Source of the DNA: Ophiura sarsii
Lineage: Eukaryota > Echinodermata > Ophiuroidea > Amphilepidida > Ophiuridae
Direction: 5' to 3'
DNA length: 64,000 nt
Assembly: GCA_035610835.1 (NCBI GenBank)
Contig: CM069443.1
Span: 62,194,480-62,258,479, forward strand
Part shown: piece by piece, positions 22,229-34,204 of the stretch
Position numbering within the stretch: position 1 is the stretch's first letter
How the letters are laid out: each line of letters begins with the position of its first letter
The notes under the pieces: model-generated
The model's database searches: none
What the model was told of the DNA's origin: nothing
What the model saw: only the letters and a program-made list of their open reading frames with translations
Program-made: the position numbers and the translations under genes

Positions 22229-22888
22229 TACACAATTTCATATGATATTTTTTCTCGTCAAAATCATTTTTCACAATTTCATCACACAAAATGCATGAAT
22301 TCGGACGTTTTCATTGCAAAAACGGTATTTTTTTCCAAAATTTCAATAATGAATTCAAACGTGGGCATGAAAATGAAGCGCGGGCGGGTTACGGGAAACT
22401 AAAAATCAAGTTGGCGAGGCCTAACGGGGGATCGTAAGTTTCGTTTTCTGACCGAAAATTGGTGAAAATCAGACTCGGTTTTTCTTATCAAAAAAGAAGT
22501 CGGGCCACAATGTTTTTGATATAAAATTAAAGCTTAAAATTCCGTTAGTACGGAAATTGCTCTTAAAATATCATACAAATTTTAGTCTGGTCAAGTGAAT
22601 GGTTACAAGAAGCTAAGTCACGAAAGTTGTTAAATTCTAAAATTAGCGATAAAATCACTGTTTGTGGACCAAATATGTCAGATTTGGCATCGTATTATAG
22701 AGAAAATTACGAACAATCTACCTACTTCGCCATCATGGCTGCCAGCTAACCCTACCTCAATTAATTCAGGGAAAACAAACTTCTCGTAAGGTTTTAGCGC
22801 AAAGTTGACATCCTGAAATCGATCTTTGCGTGGGTTAGAAATCGGCAAGGTCACTCATTGAAAGTGATACCTGCGTGCTGACTGTAGA

Positions 22889-22960
22889 TAGCTACTTCAT
22901 CAGCATCAATATCAGCAGTAGATAAGCTACTTCATCAACACCAATATCAGCAGTAGTCAG
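22889..22960. repeat. 34-bp minisatellite, right block
   Basis: About two units of the same array, resuming after the TAGA duplication. Confidence 0.85.
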
Positions 22961-23360
22961 CCAACAACCCATAACAAAGTTTCAACATCAATGATTGTAC
23001 TTTAATCTTTGCTCCAGAAGCAAGCATTAGCTCGCACTGCAATATTATGTTCAAGATAGCGCTGTCTCTTTTTCAAATGATATATGGATATATTCTCGCT
23101 CATACATGAGATAACAAGAAACACAGATGCGCACTTACTCACACATATTGATTTCTGAACTTTGAGCTATATAAATGCCTCGTTAACATTAATCCTTATG
23201 GTGAAAACAGATCATTTTGGTTTTGAATTTCATAAAACTAGACCAACATGAGTATTCATTTACCCAAGACGTACATTTTCATCCATATGAAATCTGGGCT
23301 TTATATTTCATGCTGAATGTACTTGTCTGTGTCAAAAATAATGTCTCGGGTAAAACACTA
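22961..23360. other. Non-coding
   Basis: No supportable feature. Confidence 0.45.
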
Positions 23361-24130
23361 AGGGCCGTATTCTCGTACTAAACATGGTTTTAGTTTAAAA
23401 CTGTGTCTGACTAAACTTGTGTCTAAATTAAATGTGGGTTTATCTTTTAAATGACGTAACCCAATTTTAAAATCTGCAAATCTCGTCCCCACGTGGTTGT
23501 GTGTTCACTGTATTTATCAGGGTATTCAATTTATTATGGCCCGAATGGGTCACCATAGATATCGACCATATTCCCCAAATGCATGTGTATTTTTAAGACT
23601 ACACGATCTGCATGTCAACGTCAGTCAGCTTGCACCGGGCACGGTTGGGTAATTAGGCCTAAAAAAAAGTTTGATCGGCGTAACATAGAGAGAAAAAAAA
23701 TAGGGTAGGTAGGTCGGATTTTTTTTGATTTTTTAAATCTATAAAACGTCTATGAAATTGTATATACTAGCACACATATACCATACAGACATAAACAAAT
23801 GGCACATTTTATTTTATTTTATTTATTTTTTAATTAAAAAAAGAAAATTAAAAAAATTTAAAAAAATGATTTTTTTTTATTTACAAATTAAAAAAAAAAA
23901 ATGTTTAGGGTCGGCGATAAAAATAGGGTCGGTCGGGTTACGCCAATCAAACCTCTTTTTTAGGCCTTATTCAAGGTGTTCGTTTGGTGCACATGTTTAG
24001 TTAAACGCGCATTAAACTACCCATACCCATGTTTAAAGTTAAGACACTTTTCAGTGAGTTAGACGCGTGTGTTAGTTAAACAAAGTTTTGAGAATTGCGT
24101 TTAGTTAAGTGATGTGTTTAAATTCAAAGT
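23361..24130. mobile_element. Putative MITE with repeated gtttaa-type ends, hosting a nested MITE
   Basis: The left part (from gggccgtattctcgtac) and the right part (to about 24100, ttttgagaattgcg) are weakly inverted relative to each other and both rich in taaac/gttta motifs. The pairing is imperfect, so boundaries are uncertain. A clearer element at 23656-23966 is inserted within it. Confidence 0.4.
23656..23966. mobile_element. Harbinger-type MITE (ggcc ends), copy 1
   Basis: The ends read ggcctaaaaaa and its inverse and are flanked by TTA at 23653-23655 and 23967-23969. Inner termini contain ttggcgtaac on one side and gttacgccaa on the other, with gggtcgg motifs just inside. The 3-bp TTA duplication is typical of PIF/Harbinger elements. 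The related copy is at 59394-59736. Confidence 0.75.
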
Positions 24131-24780
24131 TAAATGTGTGTTTACCTTAAAACCGTGTTTAAATATATACAAGAATATGGCGCTAAGTTATTACTTGTAT
24201 ACTAATGGTGCAAATGCATTACAAAAAAAACACAATATCATTAAAGTTCTGTCAAAACATTGTATGTTTTTCCAGCCCTTCAGCATGTGTAAGGTTAAAC
24301 AGCCCAATGGTTATGCATAGGAAGTGATGCTTTATACATGTTCAGGGGAAAGAGCACTTGCACGGTTTTGACAGATGTGTTTTTGGCCCTTGAACATATT
24401 TAGAGCTGACTGCCCAAAGGTTATATATAGGAAGTATTACCTAATACATGGTGACGAGTAAGGGTGAGCATCGCCAGTGCTTTTGCATGTCACAATATTG
24501 CTGCTAAATTTATTGCAATATCGATAAAATTGCAATAATCATGCTCAAAATTTTAAAAATAGGCACCAACTTCCTGGTTAGAACTATATAGTAATGTAGT
24601 AGAGAAAAGTGTCGAAACAAATAACAACAACTGTCTTTTATCGGCTGTCAAAATGTCACAAATCATATGGTACAAAATTAACAAAATAGTCTCCAAAGAA
24701 TCCATCCCTCGGTCTTCAATATTACAGCACAGTTGCTAGCGCTGTATGGAGCGCACAGAGAGTCTTAGTCTATAATTATC
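24131..24780. other. Non-coding
   Basis: No gene supported. Several ttgcaat and caatat motifs belong to the tandem repeat that follows. Confidence 0.4.
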
Positions 24781-25197
24781 AATTGCATCATGATAATTAA
24801 TAATTTATTGCAATTATACTTACATGTAGTGATGGCCAGAATGAGATATGAGGTTTTGACAGAACAGAGACGATATACCATGCATATATGCATAATAAAT
24901 AGGTCATGAATTATTGCATCACGATAATTAATCATTTATTGCAATACTTAAATGTATAGCGCAATATTGCCCACCCTTAGTGAAGGGCCAGATTGAGACA
25001 GTGCAGCGATGATATACCATGCATATATGCATAATAAATAGGTCATCAATTATTGGATCACGTTAATTAATAATTTATTTCAAAATACTTACACGTATAG
25101 TGCAATATTGCCACTTAGTGAAGGGCCAGATTGAGATATAAGGGATTTGACAGAGCAGAGATGATATACCACGCATATATGCATAATAAATAGGTCA
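24781..25197. repeat. Tandem repeat, three units of about 130-150 bp
   Basis: Units begin near 24781, 24910 and 25049. Each ends with atgcataataaataggtcat and contains a palindromic catgcatatatgcat-type core. Units differ by small indels. Confidence 0.8.
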
Positions 25198-25504
25198 TTG
25201 CTCCACTGAGGGATGTACATGGGAATCATTTTTCGTTTCATTTTTCGGAAAATGTTTGCGAATTGTTTGCAATGTTTCAGTTGTTTTTGACATTTTTGAA
25301 TATTTTTTTAAAATTCAAAAAATGCACAAACAATTCTGAAAAATGAAACAAAACATAAACCCGCCCAGTCAACCGACCCTTCCTGAGAGGTCCGTTTGCC
25401 ACCTAACCAACATCTAAAAAAAAATTGAACCACATTTTGCTGACAAAGCATTGCTGACTTCCTGATATACTTCATTGAATCTTTTTGTATATCATTAACC
25501 TTAA

Positions 25505-25625
25505 ATCCCACGGTCTTGCATTGGGTAACATGGAGGACTAACATTTTTGGAATTGAACGAGCGCTGGGGACTGAACAAGCTCTGGGCTGCACAGGCTAAA
25601 TGTTCAGTGACTATCTCTAACTCTT
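25505..25625 (-). mobile_element. Degenerate tRNA-SINE copy
   Basis: Shares blocks with 25993-26180, including cacggtcttgcat, ggactaa, a gaattgaac B-box (minus strand) and gtgactatct. Parts of the tRNA-like region are missing. Confidence 0.5.
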
Positions 25626-25723
25626 CACCCAGGTGTATAAATGCATGAGTACCGGCATTAATTAATGTTGGGAAGGTAATGCAGACTCTTTGTGCTGAGG
25701 GAGTGGCAAATACCTCCCCCAAT

Positions 25724-25744
25724 CCCCCCCCCCCCCCCCCCCCC
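25724..25744. repeat. C21 homopolymer
   Basis: Run of 21 C. One of several long C or G runs in an otherwise AT-rich window. Confidence 0.95.
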
Positions 25745-25992
25745 ACCACGACAAACACTACAAGGAGGAGTCTGGCCCAAACGTCAAGGAAAGAGAGATG
25801 GGCACTCCGCGTGTGAGCTTAGCTCGGCACGACACTTTACCTTTTTTTTACCTATACATCAGGGTTATTACGGCATGGGATATACATTGCTAGCATGCGC
25901 AAACATGTGCTGCTGGTCGTATGATTTTGTATGGTGTAATGGTGTTAGGGTTAGGTGTTATTAAATAGACAAAAAGAGCCTGAATAACCCTA

Positions 25993-26180
25993 ATTCTCAC
26001 GGTCTTGCATTTGCAATGGACCAAGGAACTTGGCAAAGGGTAAACAGAGAGGACTAAAATATTTGGTCCGCGGCCCCCGGGAATTGAACCTGGGTCGCCA
26101 GACTGGTAGGTGAGTGACTCAACCACAACCCCACTAGCACTGGGCTGCCCAGACTGAATGTTCGGTGACTATCTATACCG
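25993..26180 (-). mobile_element. tRNA-derived SINE copy
   Basis: On the minus strand there is a tRNA-like region with the B-box ggttcaattcc within a T-stem of four pairs. An A-box-like stretch near gttgtggttgagtc lies upstream. It matches the more degenerate copy at 25505-25625. Confidence 0.6.
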
Positions 26181-26337
26181 CGGGTTACTGCGGCATGTGA
26201 TAGGCCTCTTGTTCAATTCAATTCAAGATCCAAAAAGCATACAGTACAAGAGGTCATTTTATAACACTCATATTTACTTTGCATTCTCAAAATTTTAACA
26301 AATCTGCATAGCGAGAATTCTTAATTTTGAAACCCTT

Positions 26338-26830
26338 CACACAGAACTACGGACGATGCATGGACAAAACATTATTCAAGTTCCTCGTAAAGAATATCTT
26401 TTTAAATCGATCATACGATACATTTAGAAAAATTATGTTACAAATCTGCTTCGCAATTACCAATCTACTATTGCCCAACATGCAAATGGTTATCTAATCC
26501 TGCAAGATCATGCGGGATATTTACCAAGCTATATGTAGTATAGACACTTGAACAACACGAGCCACTTAAAGCTACCCGGATCCGTCAGCTAAGACAACAG
26601 CTATACCGCGGTACGTAGTTTACATTGTAAAGGCGAGTGGGTTGGAAATGTTTTCATACAAAGTGCATGCATTCGTGCCATATGGTTGTGTATCTTGCTA
26701 TATATGAACTTTATGACAGGTAAATCGATCTGTATGTTGCAGGCATGTGACAGGGCCATTGAGAAATAGACAAAATGATGAAACTATCAGCTGTGCGCAA
26801 AGTGATACTACCTACATATATGAGCAGAGG
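26338..26830 (+). repeat. Direct duplication, copy 1
   Basis: About 490 bp repeated at 27243-27745 with an offset near 920 bp. The core 26435-26760 is very similar; the outer parts are more diverged. In this copy a 1-bp loss after gccattgagaaa breaks the short reading frame that is open in copy 2. Confidence 0.8.
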
Positions 26831-27242
26831 TCGAGAAGTACGCCTCTTTCGAAGTTGTTTTACAGTATAAAACACTTCAATTTTGTGAATATTTTCATCA
26901 AATCAACAATGAGGAACATCAAGGAGTAAAACCTGTCTTAAATTATGTTCTTTTTAAGTTGGTTGATGAAATATAAATGGAGAATTTTTGCAGAAACACA
27001 GACATTTCATGTCCCTACTATATTATAGATCACAAATGGGTGACGTTTTCAGGTTATTATTAGAATAAAACTCAGGCGTTCCTTTTCTACAACAGTGCGG
27101 GTGAAAATAACATTTTTCATTGTGTATAAATGGTTTTATATTGAAGCAAATATTAAAATGAAAATGAAATAAAAACCCACTGTACCAAGATAACTGAATT
27201 TAACCAAAAACATGTTGGTAATTCACAATTATTTGTTTGTTC

Positions 27243-27745
27243 AAACAGAATTACGCACTATGCATGGATATAACTTTGTTCATGTTCCTGGGGTAGATTG
27301 TCTACTTTTTAAGTCGGGGGAACATTTCGACCATCTAATGCATTAAAAAAAAGTATGTTACAAATCTGCTTCGCAATTACCAATCTACTATTGCCCAACA
27401 TGCAAATGGTTATCAAATCCTGCAAGATCATGCGGGATATTTACCAAGCTATATGTAGTATAGACACTTGAACAACACGAGCCACTTAAAGCTACCTGGA
27501 TCCGTCAGCTAAGGCAACAGCTCTACCGTGGTTCGTAGTTTACATTGTAAAGGCGAGTGGGTTGGAAATGTTTTCATACAAAGTGCATGCATTCTTGCCA
27601 TATGGTTGTGTATCTTGCTATGAACTTTATGACAGGTAAATCGATATGTATGTTGCAGGCATGTGACAGGGCCATTAAGAAAATAGATGAAATGATGAAA
27701 CTATCAGCTGTGCACAAAGTGATACTGCACATACGAGCAAGGGCC
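27243..27745 (+). repeat. Direct duplication, copy 2
   Basis: Partner of 26338-26830. A 93-codon frame starts at 27557. Its part from about 27656, right after a ttgcag resembling a splice acceptor, has an amphipathic helix-like composition (core IKKIDEMMKLS, then HIRARAQERK). No domain is recognised. It could be a fossil exon or a chance frame. Confidence 0.6.
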
Positions 27746-27831
27746 CAGGAGCGCAAGACTTTTAAGCTCCCTTTGAAAAAGTGTTATGTAAAACACAACA
27801 CCTCAGGGGAAAGTTCTTTTTATGGGTGGTG

Positions 27832-28020
27832 TTAACCCTAATAATATAAAATATATCCAGCGCTGTATCTTTTGAACTATTGATGTGATGTACATGAAAA
27901 TATACATTTTTGGAAAGGAAATGAGTCAGAGAATCTATTTTTGGGATCAAATTTCACTAAAAATGCTGATCTTTATGAATTTTTGACCCCAATTTATTTT
28001 TAGGAATTGGCAATATCACT
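27832..28020. repeat. Dispersed repeat family C, copy 1
   Basis: Shares gatgtacat and atacatttttggaaagg blocks, and a following gagtcagagaat, with 33985-34170 and 34205-34405. Confidence 0.6.
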
Positions 28021-28453
28021 CCCGCCCCCCTAAAAAAAAATTCCCAATGAAAGAATGTTTTTCTTTATTTTCTTTAATTTCGTTTCCCATTTTTTCTTTC
28101 TTATAAATAGACATTTTTTTTAACCAAAATTATTTTGGAGTATGTTTATTTGGTAACCAGAAAGGTGACGAGTACTTTAGTTGGCTGCATAACCCAGTAA
28201 CATCTTATCCTGTAAGTTCCAAGTACGTTACCCCTAACCAGCCAGGCTAGGTTTTTGTGTGAAAACCAGGGGAGGGACAAATTATGAATTGTTTACCCAT
28301 CAAATCACAACGAAACCCCCAGGATTCTACCCGAGGACCCTCCGCTCACCACCGCTGCATCCCTAACTAGAGCTCAGCTGCCAACGCTGCCCAGTTTTAC
28401 CAACATATCAGCTTGGACGATGACGTCATCAAATCAATGCTGTATCAAATCAC

Positions 28454-28475
28454 CCCCCTGTGGCCCCACAGGGGG
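28454..28475. repeat. GC-rich palindrome
   Basis: Perfect 10-bp arms (ccccctgtgg / ccacaggggg) around a CC spacer. Confidence 0.85.
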
Positions 28476-28589
28476 TTGGGTGCTCCATGTAGCATGCGCA
28501 TGGACATTGTTTTTGGCCATGGTGAATCTGAGTGTCTAGGAAGGTTAGGGTTAATACAATACTTTTGACACCCAACCAATGTGGGAATA

Positions 28590-28778
28590 CTGTAAAAGTG
28601 GAAATTTTCGCGCTACAGTTATGTTCACGCTTTTCGCGAGAAAAATAACACGTGTACACAGATATTTCTTTTGCATAGGTCTATGTGATGAAACTTCAAA
28701 CTGCGATAAACACGAAAAAACAGTTGAAAATCTGCAAAGCACAAAAATTTAATTGCACAAAAATTACCACTTTTACAG
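28590..28778. mobile_element. TA-flanked MITE, first of an adjacent pair
   Basis: The ends ctgtaaaagtgg and ccacttttacag are flanked by TA at 28588-28589 and 28779-28780. 189 bp, non-coding. The TA duplication and small size fit a Tc1/mariner-type MITE. Confidence 0.8.
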
Positions 28779-28780
28779 TA

Positions 28781-29116
28781 CCGTATTATCCCTATTAAGC
28801 GCCCATGCCCTTATAAGCGCACACCCCTCTTTTCCCCAATGACTACCAAAAAGTAACACCTTATAAGCGCCTATCTTTTTAGCCACTGAAGCTCAAAATA
28901 AAGCATGAAAGTAGCGTCCGAAAGTCCCGGCATCAACAACATGTTGGCGATCAATGTATCGGCGGGCTGTGCACATTTTTCACCAAAAATGTGCATCAAA
29001 ATTCGGAAACAATTTGACAGTTTCCACGATAAACGACTTTAAAAAAAGTAACTTAATAAGCGCCCACCCAAAATGACTTTGCTAAGAGCCATGGGCGCTT
29101 AATAGGGATAATACGG
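28781..29116. mobile_element. TA-flanked MITE, second of an adjacent pair
   Basis: 27-bp terminal inverted repeats with the core ccgtattatccctattaag and a ctattaag-to-gcgcccatg continuation. TA lies at 28779-28780 and 29117-29118. Inner copies of ttataagcgc lie near each end. It shares its left TA with the preceding MITE. Confidence 0.85.
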
Positions 29117-29675
29117 TAGTTTGGTGATTCCAAACTTGTGTTATAACACAAATTTATCAAAACCAACCAATTCATCACCCGCCTCTCTACGACTTAGATC
29201 TCATCTATAATATCAAATTACTGGCTATATAAACAATCATTATACTGATTTTCATACAGAATCATGTTATTAATCGGCAGCTTCAAGATATTAACGAGCA
29301 AGTTCATTATCCTACTTTGGAGATGAATGCCCTACAGACAAACCAACGTGGTGGCAGAGAAGGTGTCATTTATTTCATCAAATGACAACTTATTTGCTGT
29401 ACAAAATAACCAAATGGACCAAAGAATGAAATATTGAATTCAAATTGATGCATGTAGGAGCTCTCAGGCTGAGGTAGATAGGCACCATCAGATGGAGACC
29501 CTTTCCAAATGTATTTACAAGCGAGTGAAGCAAGTTCCCTATAATGAGATGGTTGGCGGAGGTCCATTGGGCAGACACCCGTTTGCAGAAATGATGAAGC
29601 ATCAATACCAGACCACAAAGAGATGACATTTTCAGCATAAAAGTGTGCTGTTTCCCTCTCTTTCTGGGCTTATGG

Positions 29676-31282
29676 GGCCATGGAACAACCGATATAGAAA
29701 GAGGGCTGTCAGGAACTGCTGACTTTGCTGCCACGGAACAACCGATAACGATAGAGGGCTCTGTCAGGAACCGCTGACTTCGCTGTCATGGAACAACTGA
29801 TGTAGATAGAGGGCTCTGTCAGGAACCGCTGACTTCGCTGTCATGGAACAACTGATATAGAAAGAGGGCTCTGTCAGGAACCGCTTTGCTGCCATGGAAC
29901 AACCGATATAGAAAGAGGGCTCTGTCAGGAACTGTTGACTTCGCTGCCATGAAACAACTGATGAAGATAGAGCTCTGTCAGGAACCGCTGACTTTGCTGT
30001 CATGGAACAACCGATATAGAAAGAGGGCTCTGTCAAGAACCGCTGACTTCGCTGCCATGGAACAACCGATATAGAAAGAGGGCTCTGTCAGGAACCGCTG
30101 ACTTCGCTGTCATGGAACAACTGATATAGAAAGAGGGCTCTGTCAGGAACCGCTGACTTTGCTGCCATGGAACAACCGATATAGAAAGAGGGCTCTGTCA
30201 GGAACCGCTGACTTCGCTGCCATAGAACAACCGATACAGAAAGAGGGCTCTGTCAGGAACCGCTTTGCTGCCATTGAACAACCGATATAGAAAGAGGGCT
30301 CTGTCAGGAACTGTTGACTTCGCTGCCATGAAACAACTGATGAAGATAGAGGGCTCTGTCAGGAACCGCTGACTTCGCTGTCATGGAACAACCGATATAG
30401 AAAGAGGGCTCTGTCAAGAACCGCTGACTTCGCTGCCATGGAACAACCGCTATATAAAGAGGGCTCTGTCAGGAACCGCTGACTTCGCTGTCATGGAACA
30501 ACCGATATAGAAAGAGGGCTCTGTCAGGAACCGCTGACTTTGCTGCCATGTAACAACCGATATAGAAAGAGGGCTCTGTCAGGAACCGCTGACTTAGCTG
30601 CCATGGAACAACTGATATAGAAAGAGGGCTCTGTCAGGAACCGCTGACTTTGCTGCCATGGAACAACCGATAAAGAATGAGGGCTCTATCAGGAACAGCT
30701 GACTTCGCTGCCATGGAACAACCGATACAGAAAGAGGGCTCTGTCAGGAACTGCTGACTTCGCTGTCATGGAACAACTGATATAGAAAGAGGGCTCTGTC
30801 AGGAACTGCTGACTTAGCTGCCATGGAACAACTGATATAGAAAGAGGGCTCTGTCAGGAACCGCTGACTTTGCTGCCATGGAACAACCGATAAAGAATGA
30901 GGGCTCTATCAGGAACAGCTGACTTCGCTGCCATGGAACAACCGATACAGAAAGAGGGCTCTGTCAGGAACTGCTGATTTCGCTGCCATGAAACAACCGA
31001 TACAGAAAGAGGGCTCTGTCAGGAACCGCTTTGCTGCCATGGAACAACCGATATAGAAAGAGGGCTCTGTCAGGAACCGCTTTGCTGCCATGGAACCAAT
31101 ATAGAAAGAGGGCTCTCTGTCAGGAACCGCTTTGCTGCCATGGAACAACCGATACAGAAAGAGGGCTCTGTCAGGAACCGCTTTGCTGCCATGGAACAAC
31201 CAATATAGAAAGAGGGCTCTGTCAGGAACCGCTGACTTAGCTGCCATGGAACAACCGATATAGAAAGAGGGCTCTGTCAGAA
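29676..31282. repeat. Satellite of 55-bp units, about 30 copies
   Basis: The unit core is gaaagagggctctgtcagga followed by accgctgacttcgctgccatg and gaacaaccgat. Several units lack the gacttcgct segment and are about 47-50 bp. Variants recur in blocks (for example the run near 29880-30000 resembles that near 30250-30360), indicating higher-order duplication. Open frames on both strands arise from the repeat and are not genes. Confidence 0.95.
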
Positions 31283-31503
31283 CTGCCAAACTGGCAACCC
31301 AAAAACACACCACGGGGTAGGGCTAAGGAAACAAATAAAACCCTGTTATATGGGCTAACAGACCCATTTTGTTCAAATTTTCCAATTTTGGGTGGGGGCT
31401 ATTGGAAACTTTTAGGAAATATTTTGCGCATTTTTGATTTTTGGTTGTTGTTATGGCTTTAAACCTACCGCGAACAGTATCAAAGCGCCAAGCCAAACGC
31501 ATT

Positions 31504-32082
31504 AAGGTCACTAAGAACCGATTGGTGACGCAGTGGACAGTGTCTAGGATGGGAGAGGGTCCCCATGGTCAAATCTTTAAAACAATGTAGCTCTTAGTAT
31601 GTTCCTATCCCGCTTATCACGTTATCATTGCACATTTAGTACAACCAATTGCATTTCTACTAAATATCAGTTTAAAAAGTGGTTGGTATTGTACTCCATC
31701 CATGATTTGAAATAAACTATTGACCAACGTGCAGTCGCCCTTTGCATGCCCGCCATTTGCAAGGAGAGCCTTGAACAGGTACTAGTTCTGAGTAGTTCAA
31801 CACAATATGACTGGTCATGCAGTAAGACATTGTGCAATGATGGTGCAATTTGATTCCAGTTAGGAGGCTCGCTCCTTGCAGATGGCGGATCTGTGCAAAG
31901 AGCAAAAAAACCAGAGCCTCCCATGTGCTCAATCTTGTTTTTTGGGCTTGACAAGTGAACAACATAGAAACCATGGTAAATGCAAAAGGCAGCTAAGGCT
32001 TCAGTACCCAAACGCAGAGGCAACCATGGGGACAGTCTCTGTCTAGTGCCCACTGTGTCACCAATGGGTTCTTGGCGACCTT
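31504..32082. mobile_element. MITE with about 70-bp imperfect terminal inverted repeats
   Basis: The left end (31504-31570) and right end (about 32015-32082) are inverted copies sharing attggtgac, cagtgg and gtccccatgg. The interior is non-coding; a 128-codon minus-strand frame inside it has no recognisable domain. Confidence 0.7.
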
Positions 32083-32652
32083 GATGAGTTTGGCTTGCTG
32101 TTTTGATAATTTGTCAGCGTAATGCAAGGGCCGGTCTGATCACAGCAGAATGTGAAAGGGTTTTAGTGACATTGATTCAAAAATTGACAATTATTTTAGA
32201 TAGTTTTCCACGCTCTTCCTGCGTGTTATTCATTATTTTGATATTTCTCAGCGCAATGCAACCGCTTGCCTGATCACCATAGGTATGACAGGGCCATTAC
32301 AGAAAGATTTGTCCATGAGGGCTACAGTATGACTGTGGAAACTGATCTCATATATAGATCAAATGAAAACATTCAAAATCAATGTAAATCAAGAAAATAC
32401 TGATCTTAACAAAATGACGTAAATGTTATAGAGAGTATCCACTTCACTCATGTGTGCCCATAACAAAAGGTTCTCGTTCCCGTAGTATTTGTTGTATTTA
32501 GTAGATATCTGTGGTGTTGGTCTTTTAAAATCCTGAAACAGACTTTAGTTCCCTGCAAATGGCCGACACATTGATGCCCTCTATATCCTATGAATGGCAA
32601 GGATTTGAACAACCTAATTCATCATCCATCTTTGCAAAGGGCTGTTTGTAAA
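32083..32652. other. Non-coding
   Basis: No gene. Two short similar stretches near 32110-32150 and 32240-32280 share cagcg.aatgcaa and ctgatcac. Confidence 0.4.
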
Positions 32653-32890
32653 GGCTTTCCATGCGGCAGGCGTCTGCAGAGGACATTGCAACATTTCACA
32701 ATTTGTTTTAAAAATATCAAAGTCATTGAATTTAATTACCATATTTGGAATCACCATGGAAAATGCATTAAAATAAGTACAAATATGACTAGTCTTGGTT
32801 CAGTAATCCTTGAGATAGACTTAGAAAATTGGGAAAGGTTTCTTAAAAATATGTTTTGTATATGGTAAAACTATAGCCGCGTGGAAAGTG
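32653..32890. mobile_element. TTAA-family A MITE, copy 2
   Basis: Begins ggctttccatgcgg and ends ccgcgtggaaagtgtta. The body is collinear with the copies at 10265 and 49244. The left terminal TTAA is lost. Confidence 0.7.
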
Positions 32891-33690
32891 TTATTAAGAT
32901 TATCTTTCTATATCAAATGACACCATACAGAGTTACACATAATGAGGTAATGGATTAAACAGCCTATATAAATCTATGTGTAGAATCAGGACAACCGAAA
33001 TAAAGTAATATGTGATGCAATCTGTGAAAACCCACCACATGATCGGATTTTTCAAATTGGAGATATTTATGTCATAAGAAAGCTGAAACTGTTTCGATCA
33101 TTTTTCTACAATCACTACAAAAAAGTTATGAGTGAATGATGATTGTGATGTCATAAAAGCTACAAAACAAGAAATCATGAAAACAGGCCAAAAAAGATAC
33201 ATAGTTCAATAGAATCACATTGTTGTCTAGCTCTTGTTTAGCTCGAGTTAAATAGCCATATCTGAACGTGCCATATGAAGGCTACAGATTGACATAAAAT
33301 AAAGTAATGGATGTTACAGCCTATATGTTTCTATGTGAAGAAACCATCACAATTTATCAATTGGCTCTTGAGAGGGTTTCTATGAAGGCTATAGTAAGAC
33401 TGTCAAAAATGGCCTTATCCAAAATATCTCACGCTGAATTACACAGATTTACACAAAATAAAGTAATGGATATAATCTTCTTCTTTTTTCACATTTCTAT
33501 GTAAAAAAATAAATAAAAACCATCAAAATTTATCAATTGGCTATAGAGGGCTGTCTATCAAAAGGCTACAGTAAGACTGTCAAAGATGGTCTGGTCCATA
33601 AATACCACATGATGAATTACAGATTTACACAAACATAAAGAAATGTATGTAACAGCCTATATAATTCTATGTGTAGATTATACCAAGGCA
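32891..33690. repeat. Degenerate tandem repeat of about 160-175 bp
   Basis: The best units are in 33266-33690, marked by aaataaagtaatggat near 33298 and 33458, with a diverged third near 33633. Each is followed by an acagcctata- and tttatcaattggct-type segment. An older unit lies near 32915-32985. No coding content. Confidence 0.65.
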
Positions 33691-33984
33691 TAATGCCTTG
33701 ATAAGACCAAACAAAATTCATTATCATGTTTATAGAGAGGGCTGTCCATGATACATCACACCATACATATACCATTATGTATATCAAATAACAAATTGCT
33801 TGCTTTGAAACATCAACATGAAATCAAGACAATACAGATTTACATAACATTATTGAAGGGATGTTGTAGCACTGTTTACAAAAATATGTTGGGAAGGTAC
33901 TCTTGATCATAATGGGTTTGGTTTGGTCATAACACTCTCTAGAAAATCTACTAATACGAGGGTCATTCAATAAGTTCTACCTCC

Positions 33985-34170
33985 TGAACTATTAATCAAA
34001 TGCATATAAAAGTATACATTTTTGGAAAGGAAAAGGATGAAAGAATCAAAATTGTGCGTCAATTTTGACCAAAAATGTTGATTTTTTGAGAAAATCACAA
34101 AATTTACTTTTTTGACCCAATTTGTTTTGGACAAAGCTAATGAGTTGATTAATAGTTTAATAATAACAGC
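33985..34170. repeat. Dispersed repeat family C, copy 2
   Basis: Shares atacatttttggaaagg and the surrounding order with 27832-28020. Confidence 0.6.
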
Positions 34171-34204
34171 ACTCACAAAATTCAAAAAATAAAATCAAAA
34201 ATTC

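Larger units (their letters stand above)
20597..22884. mobile_element. 2.3-kb DNA element with TAGA target duplication
   Basis: Flanked by TAGA at 20593-20596 and 22885-22888 inside minisatellite sequence. The ends are short imperfect inverted repeats: cggtcagtatgcag on the left against cagtcagcacgcag (reverse complement of the right end). The interior has degenerate cgcaggcatggca motifs at about 21445-21600, two adjacent palindromes at 22070-22151 and a tRNA-like sequence at 22155-22228. A 135-codon minus-strand frame at 21688-22095 has no recognisable domain. No transposase is seen, so the element is non-autonomous or decayed. A 4-bp duplication fits several DNA transposon groups and does not decide between them. 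Confidence 0.7.

Noticed and set aside
30909..31313. Repetitive protein of about 134 residues
   Set aside because: It is a translation of the 55-bp satellite; both strands are open for the same reason.
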